Positions 30,215 through 39,710 of a DNA stretch of 64,000 nucleotides are shown here, piece by piece. The notes beneath the pieces were generated by a model. The model was not told the origin of the DNA. It searched no databases and worked only from the letters and a program-made list of their open reading frames with translations. Each line of letters starts with the position of its first letter. The stretch's first letter is position 1. The DNA lies in NCBI GenBank assembly GCA_963823675.1, contig CAWGMT010000012.1, positions 992,001-1,056,000 on the forward strand. The letters are read 5' to 3'. Origin of the DNA: CAWGMT01 sp963823675. Lineage in GTDB: Bacteria > Planctomycetota > Planctomycetia > Isosphaerales > Isosphaeraceae. Made by a program: the position numbers and the translations under genes.

Positions 30215-30548
30215 GCACACCGGGACGGCACGCGCGAAGCCTGCCTCTGCAAACCCAGTCGGATGGAACGAGTCCATGGCTTCTCGAGGGGGACCCCGCC
30301 ATCCGCTGGCAAACGCAGCGCGACTTGGTCGGGACGGCCGAACGCACCGTCGAGCGAGAGCGGACCAAGGTGGGCCGCGACGGCTGGGGGGCTTGTTCGC
30401 TCGCCAACGACTTGCAGCTCGCGACTGGCAACGAAGAGCAGCTCGCTGTAGAATTCGGCTTCGCGAGCTCGCAAAGCGGAGGAGGGCGCGATTCCGGCGC
30501 CTCGAATTCGCCAGGCGTGCGCGCAAACTCGATGCAACTGGTTGTTTG
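30215..30548. other. Gene-free stretch
   Basis: I see no supported gene or RNA here. A motif CTCGCGACTGGCAACGAAGA near 30418 resembles bases near 31205 (GGTCGCAACTGGCAAGGAAG), a small dispersed similarity flanking the HicB-like pair. Confidence 0.4.
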
Positions 30549-30827
30549 ATGAACGATCAGGAGAAGCGGCCGATGTTGCGGTACAAGGCCGGTTATAAAT
30601 ATGTCGACGGCGGTGTCCACGCACAGGTGCTCGACTTCCGCGCTGCCATCACCTGTGCCGGCGACTTGGCTGAGGCTCGGCGACTGCTGGGGATCGCCTT
30701 GGTTGACGCGGCCGAGGCAGCGGTGGAATCCGGACAACCCCTGCCGGTGCCCGACTCGGAGGTCTTCGACGCGGCAACATACCAGGAGCGAGAGGTCCGG
30801 CGAGCTATCGAGGAGGCCGAATCGTGA
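30549..30827 (+). CDS. HicB-like antitoxin-type protein, first of a pair
   Basis: The 92-residue product reads MLRYKAGYKYVDGGVHAQVLDFRAAITCAGDLAEARRLL. This is the beta-alpha fold of HicB (partly degraded RNase H-like) proteins, which usually neutralise the HicA toxin. Its stop overlaps the start of the next gene by four bases (GTGA). No HicA-like gene with a double-stranded RNA-binding His is nearby. Confidence 0.7.
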   Translation: MNDQEKRPMLRYKAGYKYVDGGVHAQVLDFRAAITCAGDLAEARRLLGIALVDAAEAAVESGQPLPVPDSEVFDAATYQEREVRRAIEEAES

Positions 30828-31054
30828 CGAATGCATCGCGTTACATCAAGGTGGTGGAGTGGTCGGAAGAGGACGGTGCGTTCGTCGGTCAATGCCCCGG
30901 GATCATCGGCCCGTGCTGCCACGGGCCCGACGAGGTTGACGTGTACCGCGAATTGTGCGCGATCGTCGAGGAGTGGGTCGAACTCGCCCGCCAAGACGGA
31001 CGACCGCTCCCCCCGCCGACCGCCGGGACGGGAGCCGCGCAGAAGATTGCCTAA
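30824..31054 (+). CDS. HicB-like protein, second of a pair
   Basis: The GTG start overlaps the preceding stop. The 76-residue product reads YIKVVEWSEEDGAFVGQCPGIIG, the characteristic HicB strand-strand motif with VGxCPG. Two HicB-like modules translated together without a HicA toxin form an arrangement seen in several planctomycetes. The pair may form a heterodimer; what it regulates is unknown. Confidence 0.75.
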   Translation: MTNASRYIKVVEWSEEDGAFVGQCPGIIGPCCHGPDEVDVYRELCAIVEEWVELARQDGRPLPPPTAGTGAAQKIA

Positions 31055-31368
31055 CAATACGGCGAGGGAGACTACATGGCCACTGCCACAGTCAAACTTG
31101 ATCTTCCGCGTGAAGATGCCAAAAGTTTGCGAACTGCTGAGATCTCCAATTAACAATCGCCAGGTCGGCCCACGTTCGCTCACCTGAGAGCGAGATCAAG
31201 CAGGTCGCAACTGGCAAGGAAGAGCGATTGCCTGTAAAATCAAATCGGTAACGTGCCGGCACCCGGCTGTTTTGCCCGCCTCAAATTCCGCACCAGATCG
31301 CGATGACCGCGCGACGGCGGAGTGGGGCGACCGATTTGTCCCTCCTCGGCATCGGGAGCCGCAACCTC

Positions 31369-33735
31369 ATGCGGATCAGTCACCATCGCGTCGCTGAGTG
31401 CACCCGCGGAACGGATCGCGCAAGCGTACGTCAGGCTTTCCAGCCTGACGTCAGGCTGAAAAGCCTGACCGCCCGCATCCGTTTCTCCAGGGTCCCGCCA
31501 CGCTGGATTGCCGCGCTCGTGTTCGTGCTGGCTCTGTCCGCGACGGCATCGCTGCCCGCAATTGCCCAGGTTCCGCCGGACCACGCCGCCAAGATGCAGC
31601 GTGGGATCGAGCTCTTCAAGGCCAAGGTCCGTCCGATCCTGGTCACGCATTGCCTCGACTGCCATGGCGGCAAGGCGATCAAGGGAGACCTTGACCTCTC
31701 CGATCGCAAGCCGCTCCTGGAGAGCGGCACGATCGACGGGGGCGGCACCAAATGCCGGCTGTATGCGCTCGTATCACATGCAGAGAAACCCCACATGCCC
31801 CAGAAGGCCCCGAAGCTCCCCGATTCGGCGATCGCCGACATCGCCGCGTGGATCGATCTGGGAGCGCCGTATGACCGCGCGCTGATCGACCGGAAGCCCG
31901 CGCAGGCAGCGCAGGCGCCGAGCCACACAGCCGAGGAACGCAGCTTCTGGTCGTTGCGGCCGCTTCAGGCGGCGGCCCCGCCGCGCGTGACGAACGAGGC
32001 GTGGGTCAAGACGACCGTCGATCGCTTCGTCCTGGCCAAGCTCGAGGCCAAGGCAATCGCTCCCAACGGACCGGCCGGCCGCCGCGTGCTTTGCCGCCGG
32101 CTCTATTTCGACGTGACCGGCCTGCCGCCGCATCCCAACGACGTCAACGCGTTCGTCAACGACCCCGATCCCGATGCCTACTCGGCGCTCGTCGACCGCT
32201 TGCTCGATTCGCCTCAGTATGGCGAGCGATGGGCGCGGCACTGGATGGACCTGGCCCGCTTTGCCGAGTCGCACGGCTACGAGCAGGATTACGACCGGCC
32301 CTACGCGTACCATTATCGCGACTTCCTGATCTGGGCATTCAACCAAGATATGCCGTTTGACCAGTTCGTGCGCTGGCAGATCGCCGGCGACGAGTTGGCG
32401 GCGGACGACCCGCATGCCATGGCCGCGACCGGCTTTCTGGGCGCAGGCGCATTTCCGACGCAGCTCACCGAAGCCGAGTTTGAATCGGCCCGGTACAACG
32501 AGCTCGACGACATGGTCTCGACCACCGGGTCGGCGATGCTCGGTCTCTCGGTCGGCTGCGCCCGCTGTCACGACCACAAATACGACCCGATCCCGTCGAC
32601 TGACTACTACCGCCTGGCCGCCGTTTTCACGACGTGCATCCGCAGCGAGATCGACCTGAAGCCCGCGGGCGGTGCCAGGGCGGTCAAGGTGCAGGTGACG
32701 GCCGAGGGGTTCCCGCACACCAAGCACCACGCCGATGAGCGCGGTTTTCCGCACTTTTATCCCAAGACATTTGTGCTGGCTCGCGGCGACGTCAACCAGA
32801 AGAAGGCGGAGGCCGTTCCGGGCTTTCTGCGCGTGCTCGAGCGCGACGGCCGGGACGAGAGCTACTGGAAAGTCGAGCCGCAGCCGTCAGCCAGGCCGCG
32901 GTCGAGCTATCGCCGCTCGGCGCTCGCGCGATGGATCACCGACGCCGACTACGGCGCCGGCCAGCTTGCGGGGCGGGTGATCGTCAACCGCCTCTGGCAG
33001 CACCACTTCGGCCGCGGGATCGTGGCCACGCCCAACGACTTCGGCTTCCAGGGAGAACGACCCACCCATCCGGAATTGCTCGACTGGCTGGCCGCCGACC
33101 TGATCGGGCACGGCTGGACGCTCAAGCGCATGCACCGCCTGATTCTCAAGAGCGCCGTCTATCAGGAAGAGAGCCGGTTCGACGCCGAGCGGGCCAAGGT
33201 CGATCGCGAGAACCTGCTGCGCTGGCGGTGGACGCCGCGGCGGCTCGAGGCCGAGCCTATTCACGACGCGATGCTCGCGGTGGCGGGCCTGCTCGACCTG
33301 TCCATGTTCGGGCCCGGCACGCTCGACCCCAACATGTCCCGCCGCGCCGTGTATTTTCAGATCAAGCGCAGCCAGCTCATTCCGATGATGATGCTCTTTG
33401 ACTGGCCCGAGCACCTGGTGAGCATCGGCCAGCGCAGCACCACCACGACGGCGCCGCAGGCGCTGTCGTTCATCAATAGCGAGCTCGGCCGCCGCTGCGC
33501 AAGCGGCCTGGCCGCGCGGCTGCCGGTGAATACGCCCGCGGCGACGACGAGCGCCGCGTACCGCCTGGCGTATGGCCGGCTGCCGACCGAAGCCGAATCC
33601 CGGATCGCGTCGGAGTTCCTCAGGCGCCAGGCCGACCGCTACCGCGGCGACGGCCGCCCCGACCCCGACCGGCTCGCCCGGGTCGATCTGGCCCAGGCGA
33701 TTATGAGCATGAGCGAGTTTCTTTATGTTCCTTGA
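31369..33735 (+). CDS. Planctomycete cytochrome c / DUF1549 / DUF1553 protein
   Basis: A signal-like hydrophobic segment (WIAALVFVLALSATASLPAIA) precedes a heme-binding motif CLDCH and then the DUF1549 region (WARHWMDLARFAESHGYEQD) and the DUF1553 region (RVIVNRLWQHHFGRGIV ... DFGFQGERPTHPELLDWLA). A second CARCH motif lies between them. About 788 residues. These large secreted proteins are peculiar to planctomycetes and pair with DUF1501 proteins, as here. The start is uncertain because a palindromic repeat lies inside the N-terminal leader; 31369 has GGGAG upstream. Confidence 0.85.
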   Translation: MRISHHRVAECTRGTDRASVRQAFQPDVRLKSLTARIRFSRVPPRWIAALVFVLALSATASLPAIAQVPPDHAAKMQRGIELFKAKVRPILVTHCLDCHGGKAIKGDLDLSDRKPLLESGTIDGGGTKCRLYALVSHAEKPHMPQKAPKLPDSAIADIAAWIDLGAPYDRALIDRKPAQAAQAPSHTAEERSFWSLRPLQAAAPPRVTNEAWVKTTVDRFVLAKLEAKAIAPNGPAGRRVLCRRLYFDVTGLPPHPNDVNAFVNDPDPDAYSALVDRLLDSPQYGERWARHWMDLARFAESHGYEQDYDRPYAYHYRDFLIWAFNQDMPFDQFVRWQIAGDELAADDPHAMAATGFLGAGAFPTQLTEAEFESARYNELDDMVSTTGSAMLGLSVGCARCHDHKYDPIPSTDYYRLAAVFTTCIRSEIDLKPAGGARAVKVQVTAEGFPHTKHHADERGFPHFYPKTFVLARGDVNQKKAEAVPGFLRVLERDGRDESYWKVEPQPSARPRSSYRRSALARWITDADYGAGQLAGRVIVNRLWQHHFGRGIVATPNDFGFQGERPTHPELLDWLAADLIGHGWTLKRMHRLILKSAVYQEESRFDAERAKVDRENLLRWRWTPRRLEAEPIHDAMLAVAGLLDLSMFGPGTLDPNMSRRAVYFQIKRSQLIPMMMLFDWPEHLVSIGQRSTTTTAPQALSFINSELGRRCASGLAARLPVNTPAATTSAAYRLAYGRLPTEAESRIASEFLRRQADRYRGDGRPDPDRLARVDLAQAIMSMSEFLYVP
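31430..31469. repeat. Palindromic repeat inside the N-terminal leader
   Basis: The 40 bases read GTCAGGCTTTCCAGCCTGAC followed by GTCAGGCTGAAAAGCCTGAC: two adjacent inverted repeats (CAGGCT/AGCCTG). In frame they read VRQAFQPDVRLKSLT, a phrase often seen where this repeat intrudes on planctomycete genes. It precedes the hydrophobic signal segment, so it may be untranslated if the true start lies beyond it. Confidence 0.75.
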
Positions 33736-33741
33736 AATAGC

Positions 33742-33919
33742 CGTCACGCTCCGCGTGACGGTCCTCCGGCGTGTGGAGTGTGGCGATATATTGCGAAATT
33801 GGGACATCACGCGGAGCGTGATGACTACAACGTAGCCATCACGCTCCGCGTGACGGTCCTCCGGGGGGTGGAGTGTGGCGATATATTGCGAAATTGGGAC
33901 ATCACGCGGAGCGTGATGA
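33742..33919. repeat. Two tandem copies of an 83-bp palindromic repeat
   Basis: Each copy starts with a palindrome around CACGCTCCGCGTG, contains TGTGGCGATATATTGCGAAA in the middle, and ends with CACGCGGAGCGTG. Copies lie at 33742-33823 and 33837-33919 and differ in a few bases near CTCCGG. They fill the gap between the DUF1553 and DUF1501 genes, where an mRNA from the first gene would form strong hairpins. Confidence 0.9.
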
Positions 33920-33936
33920 GTACACGGGAGACGGCC

Positions 33937-35406
33937 ATGCTGACGCGGCGGCAACTGTTGCAAAAGGCTGGTGGCGGGTTCGGGATGATCGGGCTGGCGG
34001 CGCTCTTGCAGTCGGAGGGACTGGTTGACGTCAACACGGCCGCGCGCGGCGGCGAGTCCGATCTTAAAGGCGTCGCGGCCAACCCGATGGCCGCGCGGCC
34101 GCCCCATTTTCCGGCCAGGGCCAGGCGGGTCGTCTGGATCTTCGTCAATGGCGGCCCCAGCCCCGTCGATACCTGGGACTACAAGCCCGCCCTGGCCCGC
34201 TGGGACGGCAAGTCGATCAAGCAGTTCGACCCCGATTTCAAGAACACGACCGGCTTCTTCAAGGACGCGGTCGGCGGGCTCATGAAGTCGCCGTTTGCAT
34301 TCACGCCGCGCGGCGAGTGCGGCAAGATGGTCTCGGAGATCTTCCCGCACCTGGGCAAGCACGTCGACAAGATGGCGTTCATTCACTCGGCCTTTTCCGA
34401 GTCAAACAACCACAGCCCCGCGCTCTTCATGATGAACACGGGGTTTCCGCGCATGGGGTATCCGTGTGTCGGCTCGTGGGTGACTTACGGCCTGGGCAGC
34501 GAGAGCCAGAACCTGCCCGGCTTCGTCGTGATGAGCGACCCGCGCGGCCGGGGATTGCCCAAGGGGCACGCCGCCAACTGGGGCGCGGCGTTCCTGCCTG
34601 GCGTGTACCAGGGGACCCACCTCCGGCCGACCGGGATGCCGATCGACAACCTCGAGCGGCCGAAGGTCATGAACGACGGCGAACAGCGCGGCGAGCTCGA
34701 CTTGATCCACCGGCTGGGCGAATTGCACCGCGACCGCTTCGCCGCCGAATCGGACCTGACGGCGCGGATCGAGAGCTTCGAGCTGGCTTACCGGATGCAG
34801 TCGGCCGCGCCCGAGGCCATCGATGTCGATCGCGAGCCCGCGCACATCAAGACGCTCTACGGCCTGGACGATCCCCGCTGCGATCACGTCGCCCGGCAGT
34901 GCCTGACGGCAAGGCGGATGATCGAGCGTGGCGTGCGCTTCGTCCAGATCTACTCGGGCGGCATGGAGAATCAGCTCTCGTGGGACGGTCACGCCGACAT
35001 CAAGGGAAACCACGCGCAGTTTGCCGGTGAGACCGACAAGCCGGTCGCCGGCCTGCTCGCCGACCTGGAACAGCGTGGACTCCTGGACGAAACGCTGGTG
35101 ATCTGGGGGGGCGAGTTCGGGCGGCTGCCGATCGCCCAGACCGGCGCCAAGCCGGGCCGCGACCACAACCCGCACGCGATCACGTTCTGGCTGGCCGGCG
35201 GCGGGACCAGGGGAGGCACGAGCTATGGTGCGTCCGACGAGCTCGGCTACCACGCGGTGGACAACCGCGTTCCCATCAACGACCTCCACGCGACGATTCT
35301 TCATCTGCTTGGCCTCAACCACGAGCACCTGACATTCAAATACAACGGCCGCAATTTCCGCCTGACCGACGTCGCCGGCAAGGTCATCCGGCCAATTCTC
35401 GCGTGA
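33937..35406 (+). CDS. DUF1501 protein with Tat-type signal
   Basis: The 489-residue protein begins MLTRRQLLQKAGGGFGMIGLAALL, a twin-arginine-type signal. It continues with RVVWIFVNGGPSPVDTWDYKP, HSAFSESNNHSPALFMMNTG and VIWGGEFGRLP, the standard DUF1501 motifs (a sulfatase/alkaline-phosphatase-like fold). GGGAGA is six bases upstream of the ATG. It is the usual partner of the DUF1549/DUF1553 protein upstream and is probably exported folded with it. Confidence 0.9.
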   Translation: MLTRRQLLQKAGGGFGMIGLAALLQSEGLVDVNTAARGGESDLKGVAANPMAARPPHFPARARRVVWIFVNGGPSPVDTWDYKPALARWDGKSIKQFDPDFKNTTGFFKDAVGGLMKSPFAFTPRGECGKMVSEIFPHLGKHVDKMAFIHSAFSESNNHSPALFMMNTGFPRMGYPCVGSWVTYGLGSESQNLPGFVVMSDPRGRGLPKGHAANWGAAFLPGVYQGTHLRPTGMPIDNLERPKVMNDGEQRGELDLIHRLGELHRDRFAAESDLTARIESFELAYRMQSAAPEAIDVDREPAHIKTLYGLDDPRCDHVARQCLTARRMIERGVRFVQIYSGGMENQLSWDGHADIKGNHAQFAGETDKPVAGLLADLEQRGLLDETLVIWGGEFGRLPIAQTGAKPGRDHNPHAITFWLAGGGTRGGTSYGASDELGYHAVDNRVPINDLHATILHLLGLNHEHLTFKYNGRNFRLTDVAGKVIRPILA

Positions 35407-35507
35407 GCAACGCGAACGAATGAGAACTGTTATTGGAATCGTGTTGCCGCCGATTCGCCCTGGCAGGCCCCCCTGGGTAGAATGAGGCTACCGCCTGGAG
35501 GCGACTA

Positions 35508-35835
35508 ATGAGCGTACTTCACGAAGTCGAAAAACAACTGGAAGCACTCACGCCGGCTGAGAAGGCTCAGGTCCTGCAGTGGGTGGCGCGCGATCTGGGT
35601 GACGCCTTTCCCGGAATCGAAGGCCGGCCGGGTGTGTGCGGCGGAGCACCGTGTATCGTGCGGACACGAATTCCCGTATGGGTTTTGGAGCAACTGCGCC
35701 GGTTGGGCACGAGCGAGGCCGAATTGCTCCGGAGTTACCCTACACTGCGCCGAGGATCTGGCCAACGCCTGGGCGTACGTCCGCGCTCACCGCCAGGAGA
35801 TCGACCGCGAAATCCTCGAGAACGAAGAGGCGTGA
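35508..35835 (+). CDS. DUF433-family antitoxin (frameshifted)
   Basis: The first part (GRPGVCGGAPCIVRTRIPVWVLEQLRRLGTSEAELLRSYPTL) is a DUF433 domain, related to VapB-type DNA-binding antitoxins. Near 35750 two bases of a GCGC run seem lost; the next frame gives EDLANAWAYVRAHRQEIDREILENEEA, the normal end. Corrected length is about 109. It lies directly upstream of a DUF5615 toxin gene. Confidence 0.8.
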
Positions 35836-35838
35836 CTG

Positions 35839-36177
35839 GTGGCGAGACTCTACGCCGACGAGAACTTTCCAGTTCCTGTGGTGGAAGAGCTCCGTTCACT
35901 CCGCCATGACGTGCTGACTTCGCATGAAGCCGGGAGATCAGGTCAAGGAGTCAGCGACGAACAGGTTCTGGACGACGCTATCCTCGAGCAACGCGCGGTC
36001 CTGACACTGAATCGAAAACACTTTTCCCCGCGACCGCGTCGCATTCCTGAAGTAGAGCGGCTGAGAGGTTCAGGCGCATCATTCCATCTCCGCATTCGAG
36101 GCTCCACTCATCTCCAAGCATTGGGGAATCGCACATCGGCCGATCGGGATCGGCGGAGAGCAGGGACGGCGCCATGA
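35839..36177 (+). CDS. DUF5615 PIN-like toxin, C-terminus altered
   Basis: A GTG start gives MARLYADENFPVPVVEELR, the N-terminal PIN-like motif of DUF5615 proteins with its acidic residues, then DVLTSHEAGRSGQGVSDEQVLDDA and AVLTLNRKHF. After residue 61 the sequence no longer follows the family, so the toxin is probably truncated or frameshifted near 36025. In intact pairs the toxin acts as an RNase and is held by the DUF433 partner. Confidence 0.75.
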   Translation: MARLYADENFPVPVVEELRSLRHDVLTSHEAGRSGQGVSDEQVLDDAILEQRAVLTLNRKHFSPRPRRIPEVERLRGSGASFHLRIRGSTHLQALGNRTSADRDRRRAGTAP

Positions 36178-36581
36178 AGTGCTGGCCTTGACCAGCAAGT
36201 CCAAGCGCACGCGTTGCTGCTCATGTTGTCACGGCGTGCGCCTCGGTAATGATTTCCCTCCCTTGCGAGCGACCATCCCATCTCCCCCCCTTGCTAAGGG
36301 GGGGCCAGGGGGGGTGATCCCGGCACTACCAAGCGCAAGGCGCACAACGGCACTTTTCACCCACCTCGCCGTGCCAGATACACGCGCGGCGATCGCTGGG
36401 AACTGCATTCACGATTCGACCAGCGGACGTTAGGCTTGTTTCATCAAGCCGACTCGACTCAGGACCGCGTGCGGAATGTCACGTACGAGGGCAATTGGCC
36501 GCGTTCGCTACCGGCGAGCCGGCGCCGCGGTTCGTAGTAAATTCTTTCTCGAAGAGATCTCCGCAGGATGCGCGCATCTTG

Positions 36582-36661
36582 GGATCGCCGGACAGAGCCG
36601 GCTCCTACAAGAGACGGGTTCCGCGCGGCGATTTGTGTAGGAGGGGGCTCTGTCCCCCGAT
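36582..36661. repeat. REP-like doublet, second copy
   Basis: Left unit 36582-36609 (GGATCGCCGGACAG, then AGCCGGCTCCTACA) and right unit 36637-36661 (GTAGGAGGGGGCTC, then TGTCCCCCGAT) match the doublet at 21821-21902 almost base for base, including the opposed orientation. The spacer sequence is different, which suggests that the units, rather than a whole block, are conserved. Confidence 0.75.
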
Positions 36662-36971
36662 CCGTTGGTTGCGGCTCCGCCGCGTTGGGCGCTGCGCAAC
36701 AAGACGCGCCCGGAGAGCCGAAGAATGCTTACTTTCCACCGCCACCGGGTTCTCCTCATCTGAAGTGAACCCTGCCCGCGAGACCGGAGACGTGCAACGC
36801 CTGGCCGATAGCTCATCGGTTTGCCAGACGCGTTGCTCATGGGTCATACTCGGTGGGATGACGTCTCGCCTCGGGCCGGCCTGCCGATGATCCTCTTGTC
36901 AGTGAGTTCGCGAGACTTCATCCAGAGGACCGGCTCGCAGCCCTGGACGTTACCCGGCGGCGGTGGGAAAA

Positions 36972-37103
36972 GTAAACAGTGATCCGGAGATCAGACGTGC
37001 CATTCTTCGCTGGCTTGACGTGAGCGGGACCGAGGTCACGGAAGTCGGAGCGAATGAGCTACAGCGGACTATGCCGGGCTTAACGATCGCGGCTGGAAAC
37101 TGA
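36972..37103 (+). pseudogene. Leucine-rich-repeat protein remnant
   Basis: In one frame the bases give RWLDVSGTEVTEVGANELQRTMPGLTI, a single planctomycete-style leucine-rich repeat (LxxTxVTDxGLxxLxxxLPxxxI), then a stop at 37101. There is no start codon nearby and no further repeats upstream. It is likely the tail of a decayed gene. Confidence 0.4.
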
Positions 37104-37401
37104 TCCAAGATCGCGGCGAGGACTGGAGAGCCGTGTGACAGACGGAGATGGCGTTTCTGGAGCTTTACCGCTGAATCACAGTTGGGACCTTGAATGGTCC
37201 AGCAGTCGCTGACATCTACGAGTCGCCGAGACCCGGAGGTGATGCGTAACAATGGTCACCCCGGCGGCCTGGAATGATCGGTCCCGGATTGTTTTGGGCG
37301 CATCGGCTGAACTACCAACGAGACTTTCCACTCGCGCCTTCGCCCAGCGGTATCAGCTATGCTGTGGTCCAGAGAAATCCGGTTCCTGGTACAATCCGGG
37401 T

Positions 37402-39679
37402 ATGAGTGCGATCACTGGCAGACGGAACCGCGTCGGCTTCACCATCAGGGTCGTGGCGGCCCTGGGTATGCTCGGGGCCGTCGCGGCGTCATTCGCCGTC
37501 AAGTCTGCTCGTCGCGCCGCGCCCCCCGTCGCCGCTTTGCCGCCTCCCAGTTCTTACCAGGAAAAGAAACCGATCGACACCGGCGGCTTCACCGCGGTCT
37601 TGCCGGGACTCGAGCGCTGGAAGGATAACGCATCACTCGAGGAGATCAGCCAGGTCTTCCGCAACGTCGGCTTCCGCAACATCGAGCGGATTGACCGCAA
37701 CCTGGCGCGGCCCGGCCTGTCCGATCAGCACCGGATCGTGTTCATGCTCACCAAGGCCGCGCTCTTCAACTACGAGGGCGATACCAACCACGCTTACGAG
37801 ATGCTGGAAGAGGCCCGCAAGTGGCTCGACGGCAAGGGCGAGCTCGCCGGCCGCTGGCTCTATACCGTGATCTATTTCCAGGGCGTGACGGCGCTACGGC
37901 GCGGCGAGAACGACAATTGCATCATGTGCCGGGGTGAGAGCTCGTGCATTTTTCCGATCGCGCCTGCGGCCGTTCACACCAATCCGCTCGGCTCGCGGCT
38001 GGCGATCGAAAAATTCACCGAGTATCTCGCGCAGTTTTCCCGACGACCTGGCCGTGCGCTGGCTGCTCAATCTGGCCCACATGACCCTCGGTGAATACCC
38101 CGGCCAGGTCAACTCGCGATACCGGCTGACGTTCGATCGTTTTCTCCACTCGGAATTCGACATCGGCAAATTCCGCGATGTGGGCGCGATCGTGGGCGTC
38201 AACCGCTTCAACCAGTCCGGCGGGGCGGTCATGGACGACTTCGACGGCGACGGCCTGCTCGACCTGGCCGTCACCGCGATCGACCCGACCAAGCCGATGG
38301 CCTATTACCGTAACCGAGGCGATGGAACGTTCGCGGACCAGAGTGAGCCGGCGGGAGTCACCGACCAGCTAGGCGGCCTGGTGTGCTATCAGACCGATTA
38401 CAATAACGACGGCCGCCTGGACCTCTTCATCCCGCGCGGAGCATGGTTCCCCCACCCCGTCCGGCCGAGCCTGCTGCGCAACGACGGCGGGGGCCGATTC
38501 ACCGATGTCACCGCCCTGGCGGGCCTGCTGACGCCGCTCAATTCCAACGCCGCCGCCTGGGCCGATTACGACAACGACGGTTTGCTCGACCTCTTCATCG
38601 GCTGCGAGCGCCAGGCCCACCGGCTGTATCATAACCAGGGGAACGGCACCTTCGCCGAGATCGCAGCCAGGGCCGGAGTCAACCAGAAGGACGGCCAGTT
38701 CTGCAAGGGTGTCGCCTGGATCGATTACGACAACGACCGTTTTCCCGACCTGTTCCTCAACTATCTGGGTGGGACGGCCCGCCTGTTCCACAACAACCGC
38801 GACGGGACATTCACCGACACGACCGAGCCCATGGGCATCGACGGGCCGTTCGCCGGCTTTTCGTGCTGGGCCTGGGACTACGACAACGACGGCTGGCTCG
38901 ACATCTGCGCCCCCAGCTACGACCTCACGCTCCAGGACGTGGTCAAAGGGCTGATCGGCCGCGAGCACGCGCGCCATACCAACCGGCTGTTCCACAATCG
39001 CAAGGGGCAAGGCTTCGAGGACAAGAGCCAGGAGGCCGGACTGGACATGGTCTTCGCCGCCATGGGCACCAACTTCGGCGACTTCGACAACGACGGCTGG
39101 CTCGACATGTACTTGGGCACCGGCGACCCCAACCTCGCGACCCTGGTTCCCAACCGTATGTTCAAGAACATAGGCGGCGCCCGGTTCGCCGAGATCACCG
39201 CCTCCAGCCGCACCGGCCACTTGCAGAAAGGACACGCCGTCTCCTGCGCCGACTGGGACAACGACGGCGACGTCGATATCTTCATCGAGATGGGCGGAGC
39301 GCTCAACGGCGACCAGTATCACAATATCCTGTTTCAAAACCCAGGCCAGGGCAACAACTGGCTCAAGCTCAAGCTCGTCGGCAAGAAGACCAACCGCGCG
39401 GCCATCGGTGCCAGGATCAAGGTCGTGACCGCCGGCGAACGCCCACTGACGATCCACCGCCATGTTTCCTCCGGCAGCAGTTTCGGCGCCAACCCGCTCG
39501 AGCAGACAATCGGGCTGGCACGGGCGAATCGAGTCGCCTTGCTGGAGATCGCCTGGCCGGCCAGCGGCACCACCCAGGTCTTCCGCGATATCCCGGCCAA
39601 TCGGCGCATCGAGGTCACCGAGTTTGCCCAGGATTACAGGACGCTGCCAATCAAACCGATTCCTCTGCCGGAAGGATAA
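37402..39679 (+). CDS. CRTAC1-family FG-GAP repeat protein (one frameshift), first of two paralogs
   Basis: After a signal-anchor (VVAALGMLGAVAASFAV) and a helical domain of about 190 residues come repeated FG-GAP/VCBS-like calcium-loop units such as DFDGDGLLDLA, DYNNDGRLDLF, DYDNDGWLDI and DWDNDGDVDIF. The C-terminus is an ASPIC/UnbV-type domain (NPGQGNNWLKLKL ... GARIKVVTAG). An extra C in a CCC run near 38041 shifts the frame. The conserved cysteines in NDNCIMCRGESSCIF are notable. About 759 residues. Likely a secreted beta-propeller protein; ligand unknown. Confidence 0.85.
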
Positions 39680-39710
39680 CTCCAGGTATGAGCTCCGCGC
39701 CAGGCGCCCT

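Larger units (their letters stand above)
36178..37401. other. Long intergenic region with repeats and a remnant
   Basis: No intact gene is supported across these 1.2 kb. The region holds C- and G-run sequences near 36285-36315, a REP-like doublet at 36582-36661 and a leucine-rich-repeat remnant at 36972-37103, each listed separately. It seems to be an area of gene decay and repeat insertion. Confidence 0.5.

Noticed and set aside
29621..30526. A long leftward frame opposite the VOC gene
   Set aside because: It is antisense to a well-recognised VOC protein and has a biased composition with no motif.
36285..36320. C/G-run hairpin as a terminator
   Set aside because: There is no T-run after it and no gene ends close by; it looks like repeat sequence.
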